Below, one piece after another: positions 40,998-50,908 of a DNA stretch of 57,388 bases. The notes below the pieces were generated by a model. The model had not been told where the DNA came from. It did not search any database and saw nothing but the letters and a program-made list of their open reading frames with translations. Origin of the DNA: Acidobacteriota bacterium (GTDB lineage: Bacteria > Acidobacteriota > UBA6911 > RPQK01 > DATIPO01). The first letter of the stretch is position 1; every line of letters starts with the position of its first letter. The stretch spans positions 1 through 57,388 of the forward strand of contig DATIPQ010000139.1 in the NCBI GenBank assembly GCA_035471785.1, given 5' to 3'. Both the position numbers and the translations under genes were made by a program.

Positions 40998-43345
40998 GCA
41001 CCCGCATCTTCGGTTCGGGAATCAAGCGCCGCGAAGATCCCCGCCTCATTACCGGCAAGGCCCTCTACACGGACGACATGGTGCTGCCCGGCACCCTTCA
41101 CATGGCCGTCGTGCGCTCGCCTCACGCCCACGCCCGCATCATGAATATCGACGTCGAGGCCGCCCGCAAGGCGCCCGGCGTGGCGGCCGTCTACACGGGC
41201 AAGGACGTCGATTGCGCGCCGGTCCCCTGTGCCTGGCTGGTTCCCGATTCCGACCTGAAGACGCCCGACCATCCCGCCCTGGCCACCCGCAAAGTCCGCT
41301 ACGTGGGGGACGCCGTGGCCGTGGTGCTGGCCGAGAACCGCTATCAGGCCGAGGACGCGGCTGATCTGGTGGAGGTCGAGTACAAGCCCCTGCAACCCAT
41401 CATCGACCCCGAAAAAGCCACTCAGGACGACGCCCCCAGAGTCCACGGCGGAGTCAGAAACAACATCGCTTTCCGCTGGGTGGCGTCCAGCGGCGACGAG
41501 GAGATCGAAAAGGCCTTCCAGGAAGCCGACGTGGTGGTCTCAGAACGCATCGTGCAGCAGCGCCTGCTGCCCACCGCCATGGAACCGCGGGCCGCCATGG
41601 CCCAGTACAACGAGGCTTCGGGAGAGATGACGGTGTGGTGCAGCAGCCAGAATCCCCATATCCACCGTCACGCCATGGGGCTGGTGCTGGAGATCCCCGA
41701 TCACAAGCTTCGGGTAGTGGCTGAAGAAGTGGGAGGAGGCTTCGGCAGCAAGATTCCGGTCTATGCCGACGAGATCCTGGTGGCTTGGGCGGCCCGCAAG
41801 CTGGGGCGTCCCGTCAAGTGGACGGAAACCCGCAGCGAGAACTACCTGGCCACCATCCACGGACGCGATCACGTCGAGTACGTGGATCTGGCCGCCAAGA
41901 AGGACGGCACCATGGTGGCCATCCGGGGCAAGGTCTACGCCGGCATGGGCGCCTACCTGTCCACGGCCGGACCCGGCGTCCCCACCATCCTTCACGGCCT
42001 CATGTACAGCAACGTCTATCGCTTCGAGCACGCCCGCTGCGAGTCCATCGGCGTCTTTACCACCGCCACCCCCACCGACGCCTACCGGGGCGCCGGGCGT
42101 CCCGAGGCCATCTTTCTGGTGGAACGGCTGGTCGACAAGCTGGCCGCCCAACTCGACATGGACCCCGTGGAACTGCGCCGCAAGAACCTCATCCCGCCCT
42201 TTGAGGACGGCTACGACGTAGCCACCGGACTGACCTACGACAGCGGCAACTACCAGGCCACCCTCGACAAGGCTTTGCAGAAGGCGGGCTATGAGGACTT
42301 CCGCCAGATGCAAAAAGAGGCCCGTCAAGAAGGCCGCCTTGTCGGCATCGGAGTCACCACCTACGCCGAAATCTGCGGACTCGGCCCCAGTCAGGTGGCT
42401 GGAGCCACCGGCTTTCAAGGCGGACTGTGGGAGTCCTGCATCGTGCGCGTTTCGGCCACCGGCAAGGTGCAGGTGATGATCGGCTCCAATCCTCACGGGC
42501 AGGGCGAAGAAACCACCTTTGCCCAGATCGTGTCGCAGGAATTGGGCTTCCCGGTGGAAGATATCGAAGTGGTGCACGGCGACACCGACCGAACCCCCAT
42601 GGGCTGGGGCACCTACGGCAGCCGCACCACGCCGGTTTCAGGCGCCGCCCTGGCACTGGCGACGCGCAAGCTCAAAGAAAAGTGCAAAGCCTTGGCCGCC
42701 CACCTTCTGGAAGCGGCCCAGGACGACATCGTCTACGAAGACGGCAAGTTCTTCGTCAAGGGATCGCCCGACGAGCACAAGACCATCCAGGACCTGGCGC
42801 TGATGGCCACCGTGGCCTGGGATCTGCCCGAAGGCATGGATCCCGGCCTGGAAGCCAGCCAGTTTTATGATCCGCCCAACTTCGTTTATCCCTTCGGATG
42901 CCACATCGCCGTGGTGGAAGTGGAGGCCGAGACCGGGCACATCGAACTCAAGCGCTACATCGCCGTGGACGACTGCGGGCCACAGATCAATCCGGTCATC
43001 GTGGCCGGGCAGGTGCACGGCGGCGTGGTTCAGGGGATCGGGCAGACGCTTTTCGAGGGAGCCTTCTACGACGAGCAGGGTCAGCTTTTGACCGGCTCCA
43101 TGATGGACTACACGGTTCCCCGGGCCGACATGTTTCCCCAGCTCGAACTCGACCACACCGAGACGCCTTCGCCGCATCATCCGCTGGGCGTCAAAGGCGT
43201 GGGCGAGACGGGAACCATCGCCAGCACCGTGACCGTCTACAACGCCGTCATCGACGCCTTGCGTCCGCTCGGCGTCGAGCAAATCGACATGCCCATGACG
43301 CCCCCACGCGTATGGAAAGCCATTCAGCAGGCGGGAGGAAGCTAG
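40994..43345 (+). CDS. coxL: molybdenum hydroxylase large subunit, CO dehydrogenase form II type
   Basis: A 783-residue Mo-binding subunit of the xanthine oxidase family. The active-site loop reads AYRGAGR (Ala363 onward), the form II signature. Form I enzymes, the proven CO oxidisers, have AYXCSFR with the Cys that holds copper. The catalytic Glu is in GVGETG (Glu738). Other family motifs include [30 protein letters not shown] and [16 protein letters not shown]. Form II enzymes oxidise CO poorly or act on other aldehydes or N-heterocycles, so the substrate is open. It forms the S-L-M order typical of form II operons, though a 335-bp repeat region separates it from coxM. Confidence 0.93.
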   Translation: MSTRIFGSGIKRREDPRLITGKALYTDDMVLPGTLHMAVVRSPHAHARIMNIDVEAARKAPGVAAVYTGKDVDCAPVPCAWLVPDSDLKTPDHPALATRKVRYVGDAVAVVLAENRYQAEDAADLVEVEYKPLQPIIDPEKATQDDAPRVHGGVRNNIAFRWVASSGDEEIEKAFQEADVVVSERIVQQRLLPTAMEPRAAMAQYNEASGEMTVWCSSQNPHIHRHAMGLVLEIPDHKLRVVAEEVGGGFGSKIPVYADEILVAWAARKLGRPVKWTETRSENYLATIHGRDHVEYVDLAAKKDGTMVAIRGKVYAGMGAYLSTAGPGVPTILHGLMYSNVYRFEHARCESIGVFTTATPTDAYRGAGRPEAIFLVERLVDKLAAQLDMDPVELRRKNLIPPFEDGYDVATGLTYDSGNYQATLDKALQKAGYEDFRQMQKEARQEGRLVGIGVTTYAEICGLGPSQVAGATGFQGGLWESCIVRVSATGKVQVMIGSNPHGQGEETTFAQIVSQELGFPVEDIEVVHGDTDRTPMGWGTYGSRTTPVSGAALALATRKLKEKCKALAAHLLEAAQDDIVYEDGKFFVKGSPDEHKTIQDLALMATVAWDLPEGMDPGLEASQFYDPPNFVYPFGCHIAVVEVEAETGHIELKRYIAVDDCGPQINPVIVAGQVHGGVVQGIGQTLFEGAFYDEQGQLLTGSMMDYTVPRADMFPQLELDHTETPSPHHPLGVKGVGETGTIASTVTVYNAVIDALRPLGVEQIDMPMTPPRVWKAIQQAGGS

Positions 43346-43387
43346 GCCAAGTGCGAAGTGCGATATGCGAAGTTCGAAAGATCCCCG

Positions 43388-43560
43388 AAGGCGAGCGATT
43401 CGCCCCTCCTCCGCCAGAGCTGTGGAGGGCAGGCAGCAACTATGTTGAACAACAAATCCGGGCTCGCTCAAGGCGAGCGATTCGCCCCTCCCAAAGCTGT
43501 GGAGGGCAGGCAGCTACTATGTTGAACAACAAATCCGGGCTCGCTGAAGGCGAGCGATTC
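43388..43560 (+). repeat. about 80-bp tandem repeat, two full units and a partial third
   Basis: The unit begins AAGGCGAGCGATTCGCCCCTC at 43388 and 43470; the related third start is at 43547 (AAGGCGAGCGATTCG). Periods are 82 and 77 bp. Each unit contains GCTGTGGAGGGCAGGCAGC, TATGTTGAACAACAAATCCG and GGGCTCGCT. It fills the gap between coxL and coxM, with only non-coding character. Confidence 0.9.
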
Positions 43561-43562
43561 GC

Positions 43563-43618
43563 TAGCCCAGGGTGAAGCCCGCCGCAAGCGAAGCGCGGCA
43601 AGGGCGTAACCCTGGGTT
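43563..43618. repeat. REP-like palindrome, copy 1
   Basis: AGCCCAGGGTGAAGCCCGCC on the left pairs with GGCAAGGGCGTAACCCTGGG on the right, around a GC-rich centre (CGCAAGCGAAGCGCG). A second element of the same design is at 45993-46046. Such palindromes are usually spread by RAYT-type transposases; none is in the window. Confidence 0.7.
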
Positions 43619-43680
43619 CTAAGAAAGACCAAAAACAACCCTGAAAGGGTGCGATAACCTAACCACAAGGCAACCAAGAA

Positions 43681-44541
43681 ATGAGCATGCGGCCATCATC
43701 CATCGAGTACCAACGCCCTGAAACCATCGAGGAGGCACTCCAAATGCTGGCCTCGGGGGACGCCAAGCCACTGGCGGGAGGGCACAGCCTCATCCCGGCC
43801 ATGAATCTTCGCCTGGCCCAACCCGGCAAACTGGTCGACATCGGACGCCTGGACGACTTGCGCCAGATCGCCGCCGACGGCGATTCCCTGCGCGTCGGCG
43901 CTTTGGCCACCCACGCCTCCATCGCCTCCTCGGCGGACGTCCGCACTCACTGCCCGGCCCTGGCCTCGGCCGCTTCGCGCATCGGAGACCCCCAGGTGCG
44001 CAACTGGGGAACCCTGGGCGGAAACCTGGCTCACGCCGACCCCGCCTCCGACCCCCCGGCGGTGGTGCTGGCCTCCCAGGCCACCATCCATCTGCTGGGT
44101 CCTGGAGGCCGGCGTTCGGTGACCGCCGAGGACTTCTTTCTCGGCCTCTTCGAGACCGACCTCAAGGCGGGCGAGTTGCTTTTCGCTGTGGAAATCCCCA
44201 GCCTGGCGGGCAAGAAAAACGCCTACGCCAAACTGGCTCACCCCGCCTCCCGCTACGCCCTGGTGGGCGTTTGCGTGGTGCTGGAGATGGAGGGCCGCCA
44301 GTGCTCCTCGGCCCGCGTCGCCGTCACCGGAGCCGTCCCCAATGCCACTCGCTCCCAGGCCGCTGAGCAGGCCCTGGAGGGAACCTCCCTCGACGAACAG
44401 GCCCTCAACGCTGCGGCTCAGGCCTTCATGGACGATCTGGGCGACGACGTCATGGACGATCTGCACGCACCCCGCGACTATCGACGGGCCATGTGCGGCG
44501 TCTACCTCAAACGAGCCGTCCGCAGCGCTTTGGACAGCTAG
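43681..44541 (+). CDS. coxM: molybdenum hydroxylase FAD-binding subunit
   Basis: A 286-residue FAD subunit. The flavin-binding motifs are KPLAGGHSLIPAMN near residue 30 and GTLGGNLAHADPASD near 110, both typical of the CO dehydrogenase FAD-binding family. It passes electrons from the iron-sulfur subunit to an acceptor, probably quinone. Either ATG 43681 or ATG 43687 may be used; neither has a good ribosome site, perhaps because the tandem-repeat insertion upstream moved it away from coxL. The stop is 9 bp before coxD. Confidence 0.93.
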   Translation: MSMRPSSIEYQRPETIEEALQMLASGDAKPLAGGHSLIPAMNLRLAQPGKLVDIGRLDDLRQIAADGDSLRVGALATHASIASSADVRTHCPALASAASRIGDPQVRNWGTLGGNLAHADPASDPPAVVLASQATIHLLGPGGRRSVTAEDFFLGLFETDLKAGELLFAVEIPSLAGKKNAYAKLAHPASRYALVGVCVVLEMEGRQCSSARVAVTGAVPNATRSQAAEQALEGTSLDEQALNAAAQAFMDDLGDDVMDDLHAPRDYRRAMCGVYLKRAVRSALDS

Positions 44542-44550
44542 GGGCATTCG

Positions 44551-45459
<909 letters not shown>

Positions 45460-45497
45460 GCAGCGACCTTCGGCGCGTTAGGCGGTAGACTTGACAC

Positions 45498-45748
45498 ATG
45501 AGCGTGACGCGCGAGTTGAAGCTGCCTGACGCACTCGAGGATTCTCTAGGTCCAGGGTACGACTTGGGCGAGTCGGCCAAACAGTGGTTGGTCATCGGCC
45601 TTTTCCTGGAAGGCCGCATATTCTCAGCATGGGCAAGCCAGACTTCATGGATCTCCTCATTGAAAAGCAGTTGCCCTACCTGGTGGGCAACGAAGAGACC
45701 CTTCGAGAAGAGCTGAGAGCCGCCCAGTCGGCCAGCAAGCGCCCATGA
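45498..45748 (+). pseudogene. frameshifted UPF0175-like antitoxin remnant
   Basis: Starting at 45498 the frame reads SVTRELKLPDALEDSLG, then AKQWLVIGLFLEGRIFS. This resembles the start of UPF0175 antitoxins (LPEEVLxxLG..., LxLYREGRIS). From about 45630 the family-like sequence continues in another frame as MGKPDFMDLLIEKQLPYLVG, then EETLREELRAAQ, ending at TGA 45746. An indel around 45620-45630 has thus broken the gene. The 3' end overlaps a toxin start by ATGA, as in intact UPF0175/DUF3368 modules. Confidence 0.55.
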
Positions 45749-45816
45749 GCCTGGTCTCCAACAGCGGTCCCCTAGCAATGGGCTGCAAATCGCCCACGGT
45801 TGCCAGTTATTTGTGA
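45745..45816 (+). pseudogene. truncated PIN (DUF3368-type) toxin remnant
   Basis: ATG 45745 overlaps the antitoxin stop and begins MSLVSNSGPLAMG. VSNSGPL (with IAL normally following) is the start of DUF3368-type PIN toxins. The frame then loses similarity and stops at 45816, only 23 residues in. Together with the upstream frameshift this shows a dead toxin-antitoxin module. The rest of the gap, to 46186, has one REP-like palindrome and no gene that I can support. Confidence 0.5.
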
Positions 45817-45992
45817 AACAATGCCCGCTGTGAGCGTATCTTAGGGTGCGTAGGAAGAGCGTTCGGGCGGCCTAGCCGAATGGTTAGGGTCACTCACCAA
45901 AGCGTTTGAGTGTACTAGCGTAGTGCGTCAGGAGTTTTGAGCCACCTGTGGCGTTAATCCACGCTTTCAGCGTTCGGACCTTTGCCCTCTGA

Positions 45993-46046
45993 AACCCAGG
46001 GTGGCGCCGCCGTCTGGCCAGCGCTCGCCGGGGCTGACCCTGGGCT
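45993..46046. repeat. REP-like palindrome, copy 2
   Basis: AACCCAGGGTGGCGCCGCCG and CGGGGCTGACCCTGGGCT face each other. Outer arms CCCAGGGT/ACCCTGGG are the same as in the element at 43563-43618; the centres differ. Confidence 0.65.
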
Positions 46047-46186
46047 GGCGAAGCTGTCGCTGTCAGGGACAAGAACGGAGGGCCCTGGCTCAGAATTTAT
46101 GACCGGCAGCCCTAGCGCAGGCCCGCACCGCGGCGGGCAAGCCAACTGGCATTGAGCGTGCCTCTCGGAGGTATGGGAGAAGAAGC

Positions 46187-47074
46187 ATGAAGAAGCTGCT
46201 ATTGGGTACCCTGCTGGGTTTGGTTTGCGTCGTCGCGATGGCCGCGGCTTGGGCCACCGAACCCGAAGGGCCCTCCGGCCTGCGCTTTGACCAGCCTCTG
46301 ACCTGGACTTCGCCCTCGGGCGCACCGATTTCCTTTGAAACCGAAGAGGAAGCGCTGGAATTCCTGCGAACCGCTAAGATCGTCAAAATGAAGCAGATCT
46401 CAGAGGGCCTCAACAAGACCCGCAAGGTTCTGCTGGAGAAGGACGGCGTTCAAATGAACGCCGCCTTTCGTGACGTCGCTTCCGACCGCCAGATCCCCGA
46501 TCCCCGTCTTGAGGGAGCGATGCAGAATCACCGCGACGACGCCATTTTCGAGGTGGCCGCCTTCCGCCTCAGCCGCATGCTGGGCCTGAAGGTGGTTCCG
46601 CCCACCGTGCTGCGCGAAGTGGACGGCAAGATGGGTTCGATGCAGGCCTGGGTCGAGAATGCCACCATGGACAAGGAGCGAAGAGCCCAGGGCAATGAGC
46701 CTCCCGACGAATGGCTGTGGATCGCCCAGATGCTGACCATGCACTTCTTCGACAACCTGATCGCCAACACCGACCGCCATCAGGGCAACCTGCTCATCGA
46801 CCCCGATTGGAATATCTGGCTTATCGACCACACCCAGGGCTTCCGCCGCTTCAGGTCCCTGCACGATCCCGACAAGGTGCAGTACATCGACCGAGAGGTG
46901 TGGGAAAACCTGCTCAAGCTGGACAGAAAGGCCCTTGAACGGGCCTTCTCAGACGTGCTTCGCGACCCCGAGATCCGAGCCTTGGCCCACCGGCGCGATC
47001 TGATCGTCAAGCAGGTCAAGAAGCTGATCAAGGAACGGGGCGAAGCAAACGTCATCTTCAGCGCTGATCTCTAG
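46187..47074 (+). CDS. secreted FAM20/HipA-like kinase-fold protein
   Basis: A 295-residue protein with a signal peptide (residues 1-24, LLLGTLLGLVCVVAMAAAWA). The body resembles atypical kinases. A first lobe contains GLNKTRKVLLEKDGV, and a helix with Glu (IFEVAAFRLSRMLGL) follows. The catalytic segment reads DNLIANTDRHQGNLLID around 200, with Asp-Arg-His and Asn in place of HRD...N. The metal-binding segment WLIDHTQGF follows, with Asp before a Gly-Phe. FAM20C and HipA share this order. If active it would phosphorylate proteins or lipids outside the cytoplasm. GGAG precedes the ATG. It ends in a 4-bp overlap with a convergent gene. The kinase call is inferred from motifs. Confidence 0.65.
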   Translation: MKKLLLGTLLGLVCVVAMAAAWATEPEGPSGLRFDQPLTWTSPSGAPISFETEEEALEFLRTAKIVKMKQISEGLNKTRKVLLEKDGVQMNAAFRDVASDRQIPDPRLEGAMQNHRDDAIFEVAAFRLSRMLGLKVVPPTVLREVDGKMGSMQAWVENATMDKERRAQGNEPPDEWLWIAQMLTMHFFDNLIANTDRHQGNLLIDPDWNIWLIDHTQGFRRFRSLHDPDKVQYIDREVWENLLKLDRKALERAFSDVLRDPEIRALAHRRDLIVKQVKKLIKERGEANVIFSADL

Positions 47075-47430
47075 CTAGCAGGCGGACCGCCGGGCTCGTC
47101 GTCCCTTGCCTGACCGACGGCGGATTCATCTTCTTCCTGAGAACGCTCGAGGTATCGCCTCAGCCAATGACCGGCCACGGCCAGCAGAACCAGCAGGGCC
47201 AGCGTTCCGCCCCAATTGCTGCCAAGAGCGCCGGGCACCCACCCCAGGAAGACGCCCAAGAGCAGGGCCAGGGCGGTCACCGAGAAGGCCGTGGTGGCGA
47301 TCAGAAGCAGACACCCCGCCCAACCCAGCGCAGGACGGTCGTCTTCATTGAAGATCTGGGAGCGGCCGCAGCGCGGACACTGCTTGGCGGCGTCCCTCAT
47401 CGTCTGCGAGCAAAAAGGGCAAACTTTCAT
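47071..47430 (-). CDS. zinc-ribbon membrane protein, two TM segments
   Basis: A 119-residue protein. It starts with a zinc ribbon, CPFCSQTMRDAAKQCPRCG (residues 4-22, two CX2C pairs), followed by two TM helices (WAGCLLLIATTAFSVTALAL; GGTLALLVLLAVAGHWL) and an acidic tail (SQEEDESAVGQARDDEP). The function is unknown; such zinc-ribbon/TM proteins are common in bacterial genomes and are rarely characterised. ATG 47430 lies 4 bp after the Kelch gene stop on the same strand, so the two are probably co-transcribed. Confidence 0.75.
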   Translation of the reverse strand: MKVCPFCSQTMRDAAKQCPRCGRSQIFNEDDRPALGWAGCLLLIATTAFSVTALALLLGVFLGWVPGALGSNWGGTLALLVLLAVAGHWLRRYLERSQEEDESAVGQARDDEPGGPPAS

Positions 47431-47434
47431 CCGC

Positions 47435-49036
47435 TCACTCCACCACGCTGACCGGCAGGGTGGCGAATTGGCCGGGACGCAGGAGAATGGCCACGGCTCC
47501 CACCAGCCCCTGGCCCTCGATGCGCAAAGAGCCGTTGAACGGGTCGGGGACGTCGTCCTCAAAGAGCTCGCTGATGAGGCGGGCCGCTTGTCCGAATCCC
47601 TCCAGCTCTAGTGGGCGCTGTGAAAGCAGTTGACCCTGGGAGTCGAGAAGGCTGAGCGTGATCAGGTTGGACTGACCCGAAAGGTCGGCAAGCGCCACGC
47701 CCGAATCAGCGCCTTCTCCCGTGTCGCGGGAGAGATTGACGAAGAGCCGGCGTCCGCCCTCGGTGACGGCGACTCCGGCAAAGCCTTGAGGACCCGAAAA
47801 GAGCACGTTGCCCAGCAGCGGAGCGTTGGAAAAGAGGGTGGCGGCAGCGCTGCCCGTAAGGGCGGCGGGATCAGTGGTCAGCGTGACCCGTCCCTCGGCG
47901 GCTATCCCAAGTTGCAGTTGGGAGGCGCTTTGGCCGTCCAAGGAAAGGCTGAAGTCGTCGCCGGCTTCTCCCCGATGGAATTCGGCGACCACATGCAGCG
48001 GCTGCCGGCCCGGGTTTCCTAAGACCAGCCGTGAGGTAATGTCCGGCCCCACGCCGATCTGGGGAAGCGAGGTGAGGAAAGAAAGCAGGTTGAAGACCTC
48101 GGCTTGCCCGGTGGGCTGGATGTTGGCGACGGTTCCGCCGCCGGCCGTGAACATGCGGTTGCCCACCGAAGCGATGGCCAGTCCGTGGCGGGCGGTGGGC
48201 AAGTCGGGCAAGGAAATCCAACGGTCCTCGGCGGGCGCATAGGCCTCGTTCTGGTTGAAGACTCGCCCCGGTTCTTCGCCGCCCACCACCAGCAGGAATC
48301 CGGCCACCGAGGCGGCGGCGTGGCCCGAGCGGGGCGTGGGCAGGTCGGCCAGCGGACTCCACTGGTCGAGCTGCGCGTCGTAGACGAAGGCCGAAGGGTC
48401 GTTGCGCAGGAAGAATCCGCCCTGGGTGACGCGTCCGCCGGCCACGTAGATCTTGCCCTCCACGACCGCCGCCGCCAGGTGGTCGAGCCCGAGCGGCAGG
48501 GGCGCCGCCTGGCTCCACTGGTTTTGGACTGGGTCATAGACGGTCACGTCGGTGCGGCTGTTGACGGTGTCGCGTCCGCCGATGGCGTAGAGCCGGCCCT
48601 GCAGGGCCACCGTGAAGAGCGATCCGCGGACCGAAGGCAAGGGAGCCCTCACTTGCCAGGCGCCCAAATCAGGGTCGAACTCGTAGACGTCGGCGATGGG
48701 GTTGCCAAAGATGGGGACTGCCGCCCCAAAGCCGCCCACCGAATAGATCTTCCCGTCCAGGACGGCAGCGGACCCGTGATGAATGCCGCGCGGCAAAGGC
48801 GGTGCAGCCCGCCATTGGCCGGCTGCCGTGTCGAAGACCTCCACGGTAGCCGTACCGGGGATCGTGTCCGTGAGTCCGCCCAGCACGTACATGTCTCCCC
48901 CGAGAAGCGCCGTCGCCACCTCCTGGCGGGGAGTGGGCATGGGCGGCAGGTCCTCCCAGAAGCCCCGGATTTCGCCGGCGATGACAGTATGCCAGCAGGT
49001 GACAAGTGCCAAAAACAGGAACCGCTTCTTAAGCAT
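47435..49036 (-). CDS. secreted Kelch-repeat beta-propeller protein
   Basis: A 533-residue exported protein with a signal peptide at 1-~21 (KKRFLFLALVTCWHTVIA). Residues ~25-330 hold six Kelch repeats, recognisable from Gly-Gly pairs and Trp/Tyr, such as MYVLGGLTDTIPGTATVEVF, IYSVGGFGAAVPIFGNPIAD, YAIGGRDTVNSRTDVTVYDP and VGGEEPGRVFNQNEAY. They should form a beta propeller for protein or sugar binding. The C-terminal 200 residues look like beta-sandwich domains without a name that I can give. ATG 49036 is preferred because GGGAG precedes it and the signal peptide starts there. It is 44 bp downstream of tyrS on the same strand. Confidence 0.88.
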   Translation of the reverse strand: MLKKRFLFLALVTCWHTVIAGEIRGFWEDLPPMPTPRQEVATALLGGDMYVLGGLTDTIPGTATVEVFDTAAGQWRAAPPLPRGIHHGSAAVLDGKIYSVGGFGAAVPIFGNPIADVYEFDPDLGAWQVRAPLPSVRGSLFTVALQGRLYAIGGRDTVNSRTDVTVYDPVQNQWSQAAPLPLGLDHLAAAVVEGKIYVAGGRVTQGGFFLRNDPSAFVYDAQLDQWSPLADLPTPRSGHAAASVAGFLLVVGGEEPGRVFNQNEAYAPAEDRWISLPDLPTARHGLAIASVGNRMFTAGGGTVANIQPTGQAEVFNLLSFLTSLPQIGVGPDITSRLVLGNPGRQPLHVVAEFHRGEAGDDFSLSLDGQSASQLQLGIAAEGRVTLTTDPAALTGSAAATLFSNAPLLGNVLFSGPQGFAGVAVTEGGRRLFVNLSRDTGEGADSGVALADLSGQSNLITLSLLDSQGQLLSQRPLELEGFGQAARLISELFEDDVPDPFNGSLRIEGQGLVGAVAILLRPGQFATLPVSVVE

Positions 49037-49080
49037 GTGCTGGTCTCCCGGTCGGGCAAGCGGCAACCGGCTCAGTGTGA

Positions 49081-50352
49081 TTACTCGACCGCTTTGAGCA
49101 GATGGTAGTTCTTGCTGCCGCGGCGCAGGACGATGTAGCTGCCGGCGATGGCCTGGTTGCGATCGAGGACGGCCCGGAAGTCGCTGACCTTGCGGTTGTT
49201 GACGCTGATTCCGCCGCCTTGGATCAGACGCTTGGCCTCTCCCTTGGAGGCGGTCAGTCCTGATTCGGCCAGAGCCGTCATGAGCCCCACGCCGTCGGCC
49301 AACTGGCGGGCGGCGATGCGGCTGGAGGGGACGTCGGCGAAGATGTCTTCGATGTCATCTGCGCTGAGTCCCTCGACTTCGCCCCCGAAGAGGACCTGGG
49401 AGGCCTTAAGAGCCTTTTCCAGAGCCGTCTCACCGTGCACCATGCGGGTCATCTCGCGGGCCAGGCGCTTTTGCGCCTGCCGCTGCTCGGGCGCCTCCCC
49501 GAGCGCCTGCTCTAATGCGGCGATCTCCTCCTGCTCCAGCCAGGTGAAGTACTTCAGGTAGCGGACGGCGTCGCTGTCGTTGGTGTTGATCCAGAACTGG
49601 TAGAAGCGGTAGGGCGAGGTCATCTGCGCGTCCAGCCACACCGCCCCCGCTTCGGTCTTGCCGAACTTGGCGCCGGAGCTGCTGGTGACGAGCGGAAAGA
49701 CCACGCCGTACGCCTTCTTGGAGCGGATGCGCCGCAGCAGCTCGATACCGGCGGTGATGTTGCCCCACTGATCGCTTCCGCCCATCTGCAGGTTACAGCC
49801 GTAGCGGTCGTTGAGCACTACGAAGTCATAGGCTTGCAGGAGCATGTAGCTGAACTCTGTGTAGGAGATGCCTTCTTCCGCCTGCAGGCGAACCTTGACC
49901 GATTCCTTGGCCAGCATCGAATTGACCGTGAAGTGCTTTCCCACGTCGCGAAGAAAGTCCATCAGGTCCATGCCTACCAGCCAGTCGCCGTTATTGACCA
50001 GGCGGGCCGAAAGCTGGCCTGCATCGAAATCAAGAAAGCGTTCCAACTGGGCCCGGATGGCGCGGCAGTTCTCCTCCACCCTGTCGGCGGTCAGCAGTTG
50101 CCGTTCCTGAGTCTTGCCGCTGGGATCGCCGATCATGCCGGTGGCTCCGCCGACGAGAGCGATGGGGGCGTGTCCGTGGCGCTGCAGCCGCGCCAGTCCC
50201 ATGATGGGCAGCAGATTGCCGACGTGCAGGCTGAGGGCCGAGGGGTCGAAGCCGATATAGCCAGTCATCGAGCCGGCTTGCAGTGCGTCCGCCACGCCCT
50301 CGGTTTGATCGTAGAGCAGTCCTCGCCATTGCAGGTCTTCGAGCAGTTGCAT
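49081..50352 (-). CDS. tyrS: tyrosyl-tRNA synthetase
   Basis: A 423-residue class I aminoacyl-tRNA synthetase, the usual length for TyrRS. The HIGH-equivalent is [11 protein letters not shown] near residue 47, tyrosine-binding residues lie in [24 protein letters not shown] near 170-190, and the KMSKS-equivalent is [10 protein letters not shown] near 228. The C-terminal S4 RNA-binding domain reads [23 protein letters not shown] 50352 ([11 protein letters not shown]) is chosen because it matches TyrRS N-termini; ATG 50364 is an alternative, but it lies in a TATAAT box. Transcription probably begins just before the start codon. Confidence 0.95.
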   Translation of the reverse strand: MQLLEDLQWRGLLYDQTEGVADALQAGSMTGYIGFDPSALSLHVGNLLPIMGLARLQRHGHAPIALVGGATGMIGDPSGKTQERQLLTADRVEENCRAIRAQLERFLDFDAGQLSARLVNNGDWLVGMDLMDFLRDVGKHFTVNSMLAKESVKVRLQAEEGISYTEFSYMLLQAYDFVVLNDRYGCNLQMGGSDQWGNITAGIELLRRIRSKKAYGVVFPLVTSSSGAKFGKTEAGAVWLDAQMTSPYRFYQFWINTNDSDAVRYLKYFTWLEQEEIAALEQALGEAPEQRQAQKRLAREMTRMVHGETALEKALKASQVLFGGEVEGLSADDIEDIFADVPSSRIAARQLADGVGLMTALAESGLTASKGEAKRLIQGGGISVNNRKVSDFRAVLDRNQAIAGSYIVLRRGSKNYHLLKAVE

Positions 50353-50362
50353 CAGACCGAGC

Positions 50363-50368
50363 ATTATA
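50363..50368 (-). promoter_or_regulatory. perfect -10 box TATAAT 10 bp before tyrS
   Basis: Minus-strand TATAAT at 50368-50363 precedes ATG 50352 by ten bases; no Shine-Dalgarno lies between. Confidence 0.55.
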
Positions 50369-50577
50369 CATGCGTCGGCGGGCCCGAGGAGGAAAGCGCC
50401 AACAAACCTGGAGGGATTTGAAACCGTTGGCGGAAGGGGGGCGTCTAAGGTCTGTGAAAGCGCCTGAAAAGCTGGATTTTTCGGGCTTCTGATAGATAAG
50501 AAGTTTGACAAGAAGCAGTGAGCTTCTTTTACCTTCTCCTTGAGTGAAACGGTACGTCGGCAAGATGACCGATAGAT

Positions 50578-50663
50578 AAGCAAAAGGCGCCTCAGCCCTG
50601 AGGCGCCTTGCATTTCCACCGCTGCTCGGGAGCCAACCCGAGCTTTCCATATAGATAGAACGG
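50578..50663 (-). ncRNA. candidate small RNA with intrinsic terminator
   Basis: On the minus strand, TACAAT (50676-50671) could act as -10 box, with TTGCTG 15 bp upstream as a poor -35. The following ~86 bases form a stem GCTCGGG-TTGGCT-CCCGAGC, a short linker GCGGTGGAAATGC and the strong 12-bp terminator hairpin. There is no convincing reading frame. I do not recognise the RNA family; it could also be an untranslated leader or the end of the ubiD transcript. Confidence 0.4.
50584..50609 (-). terminator. strong rho-independent terminator hairpin
   Basis: AAGGCGCCTCAG (50584-50595) and CTGAGGCGCCTT (50598-50609) pair perfectly over 12 bp with a 2-base loop. On the minus strand it runs into TTTTGCTT. 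It may end the candidate small RNA or the ubiD transcript. Confidence 0.75.
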
Positions 50664-50710
50664 ATCACGTATTGTAGGAAGGGGGGCGGGTCAGCAAGCC
50701 GCCCTCCTTC

Positions 50711-50733
50711 CGACCTGCGGTCGAACTCCCAAG
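50711..50733 (-). repeat. dispersed 23-bp repeat, copy 2
   Basis: CGACCTGCGGTCGAACTCCC followed by AAG is the reverse complement of 6764-6786 at 22 of 23 positions, 44 kb away. Confidence 0.7.
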
Positions 50734-50775
50734 ACCCACCTCACCCAAGACCCAACTCACCCAAGACCCAACCCA
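50728..50775 (+). repeat. 16-bp tandem repeat, three units
   Basis: CCCAAGACCCACCTCA, CCCAAGACCCAACTCA and CCCAAGACCCAACCCA follow one another directly. It lies next to the dispersed 23-bp element. The remaining bases up to 50908 show no gene. Confidence 0.8.
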
Positions 50776-50908
50776 CAAATCCCTCAGCACCGTCTCACTT
50801 GGAAGTAGATCTTGTCCAGGGCCACTGGTGGCCAACAGGTTCACACACGCGTCAAATTTCAGTGACCGCAGTGAAGGACCGATGCTCTCGGCGGCATGAG
50901 GTCGCTCG

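Noticed and set aside
43388-43560. CRISPR array
   Set aside because: The repeat unit is about 80 bp with no unique spacers, and no cas genes are present in the window.
45866-45940. tRNA-like sequence GGCCTAGCCGAATGGTTAGG
   Set aside because: It resembles a tRNA D-arm, but I find no matching acceptor stem, anticodon arm or TTCGA-type T-loop downstream.
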